Below, piece after piece: positions 6,976 through 7,133 of a stretch of DNA of 7,133 nt (within the stretch, counting starts at the first letter, position 1; each line of letters opens with the position of its first letter). Position numbers and translations under genes: made by a program. The stretch covers positions 1 to 7,133 of the forward strand of contig JASHSC010000110.1 of the NCBI GenBank assembly GCA_030036915.1, in the 5' to 3' direction. The notes beneath the pieces are model-generated. The model was not told where the DNA came from and searched no databases. It was given only the letters and a program-made list of their open reading frames with translations. This stretch comes from Terriglobia bacterium. GTDB lineage: Bacteria > Acidobacteriota > Terriglobia > UBA7540.

Positions 6976-7133
6976 TTGCCGCTCCCTTCCGTAAGACAGA
7001 AATTCGAGAGATCGCCTCCCAGTTCTCGCGCAGGCTGGAAGCGCAAAGCAAGGTCCAGGCCGGGAATTTTCGGCGCGATGCCCGGCATGAGGTGCATCTG
7101 AATTTCCTGCGCGTTGCGCAGATCGCGTTCCAG
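6972..7133 (-). CDS. N-terminal-side fragment of the same PP2C/SpoIIE phosphatase, cut by window edge
   Basis: Reading the minus strand from 7133 gives 53 codons before a TGA at 6974-6972. The first ~41 residues are typical of the linker helix and first strands of RsbU-like phosphatases: LERDLRNAQEIQMHLMP, then PGLDLALRFQPARELGGD. GGD carries a metal-binding aspartate of the PP2C fold. After DL the reading becomes SNFCLTEGSGK and stops, while a shift of one base gives EFLSYGRERQ, continuing the domain. The 5' portion, probably with sensor or receiver domains, is outside the window. I take this and the 6415-6975 gene as one interrupted gene. Confidence 0.72.
   Translation of the reverse strand: MERDLRNAQEIQMHLMPGIAPKIPGLDLALRFQPARELGGDLSNFCLTEGSGK
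6982..6988 (-). promoter_or_regulatory. Shine-Dalgarno-like AAGGGAG before the internal GTG of the split phosphatase
   Basis: AAGGGAG on the minus strand lies 6 nt before GTG 6975, which overlaps the upstream TGA as GTGA. Spacing and sequence suit re-initiation by translational coupling. It may be fortuitous, because the same bases encode the conserved GRER stretch in the undisrupted frame. Confidence 0.45.

Noticed and set aside
1..7133. Search for a defence system, mobile element, CRISPR array, tRNA or riboswitch
   Set aside because: No direct-repeat array with spacers, no transposase or integrase motifs, no tRNA-like cloverleaf and no long structured leader were seen. Non-coding gaps are 84 bp or less.

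Overview
The window is a chromosomal housekeeping stretch from a bacterium of moderately high GC content. It holds six genes in two convergent groups and is almost entirely coding. I see no tRNA, rRNA, CRISPR array, insertion sequence or phage gene. The protein mix suggests a Gram-negative environmental bacterium, and I lean towards Acidobacteriota. It includes a divergent bacterial-type PEP carboxylase, a TlyA/NAD kinase pair, a stand-alone SpoIIE/PP2C phosphatase, and an exported CXXCH protein with squalene-cyclase-like repeats. That placement rests on family resemblance and is an inference.

Plus strand, 1-3925: the C-terminal ~709 residues of PEP carboxylase (ppc, 5' end outside the window), then a TlyA-type rRNA 2'-O-methyltransferase (start chosen at 2215), then NAD kinase (nadK). 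Gaps are 84 and 46 bp with no clear terminator between them, so co-transcription is possible. The first gap contains four tandem copies of a heptamer that runs almost up to the tlyA start codon.

Minus strand, 7133-3885, read right to left: a PP2C/SpoIIE-type serine/threonine phosphatase of the RsbU kind, cut by the window edge and interrupted by an apparent one-base deletion near 7006; then diaminopimelate decarboxylase (lysA, 33 bp downstream); then an exported protein with one c-type heme motif and a C-terminal alpha-toroid resembling prenyltransferase/squalene oxidase repeats (55 bp downstream of lysA). The spacing suggests one transcript. The last gene runs tail-to-tail into nadK, and their coding regions overlap by 41 bp.

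Functionally, PEP carboxylase makes oxaloacetate, the precursor of the aspartate family, and LysA does the last step of lysine synthesis from that family. NAD kinase supplies NADP(H). TlyA modifies the ribosome. The phosphatase is probably a signalling protein. The heme/toroid protein is of unknown function and is the least understood item. I did not find a convincing new multi-gene system. The points most worth checking are the split phosphatase and the heme-toroid protein.
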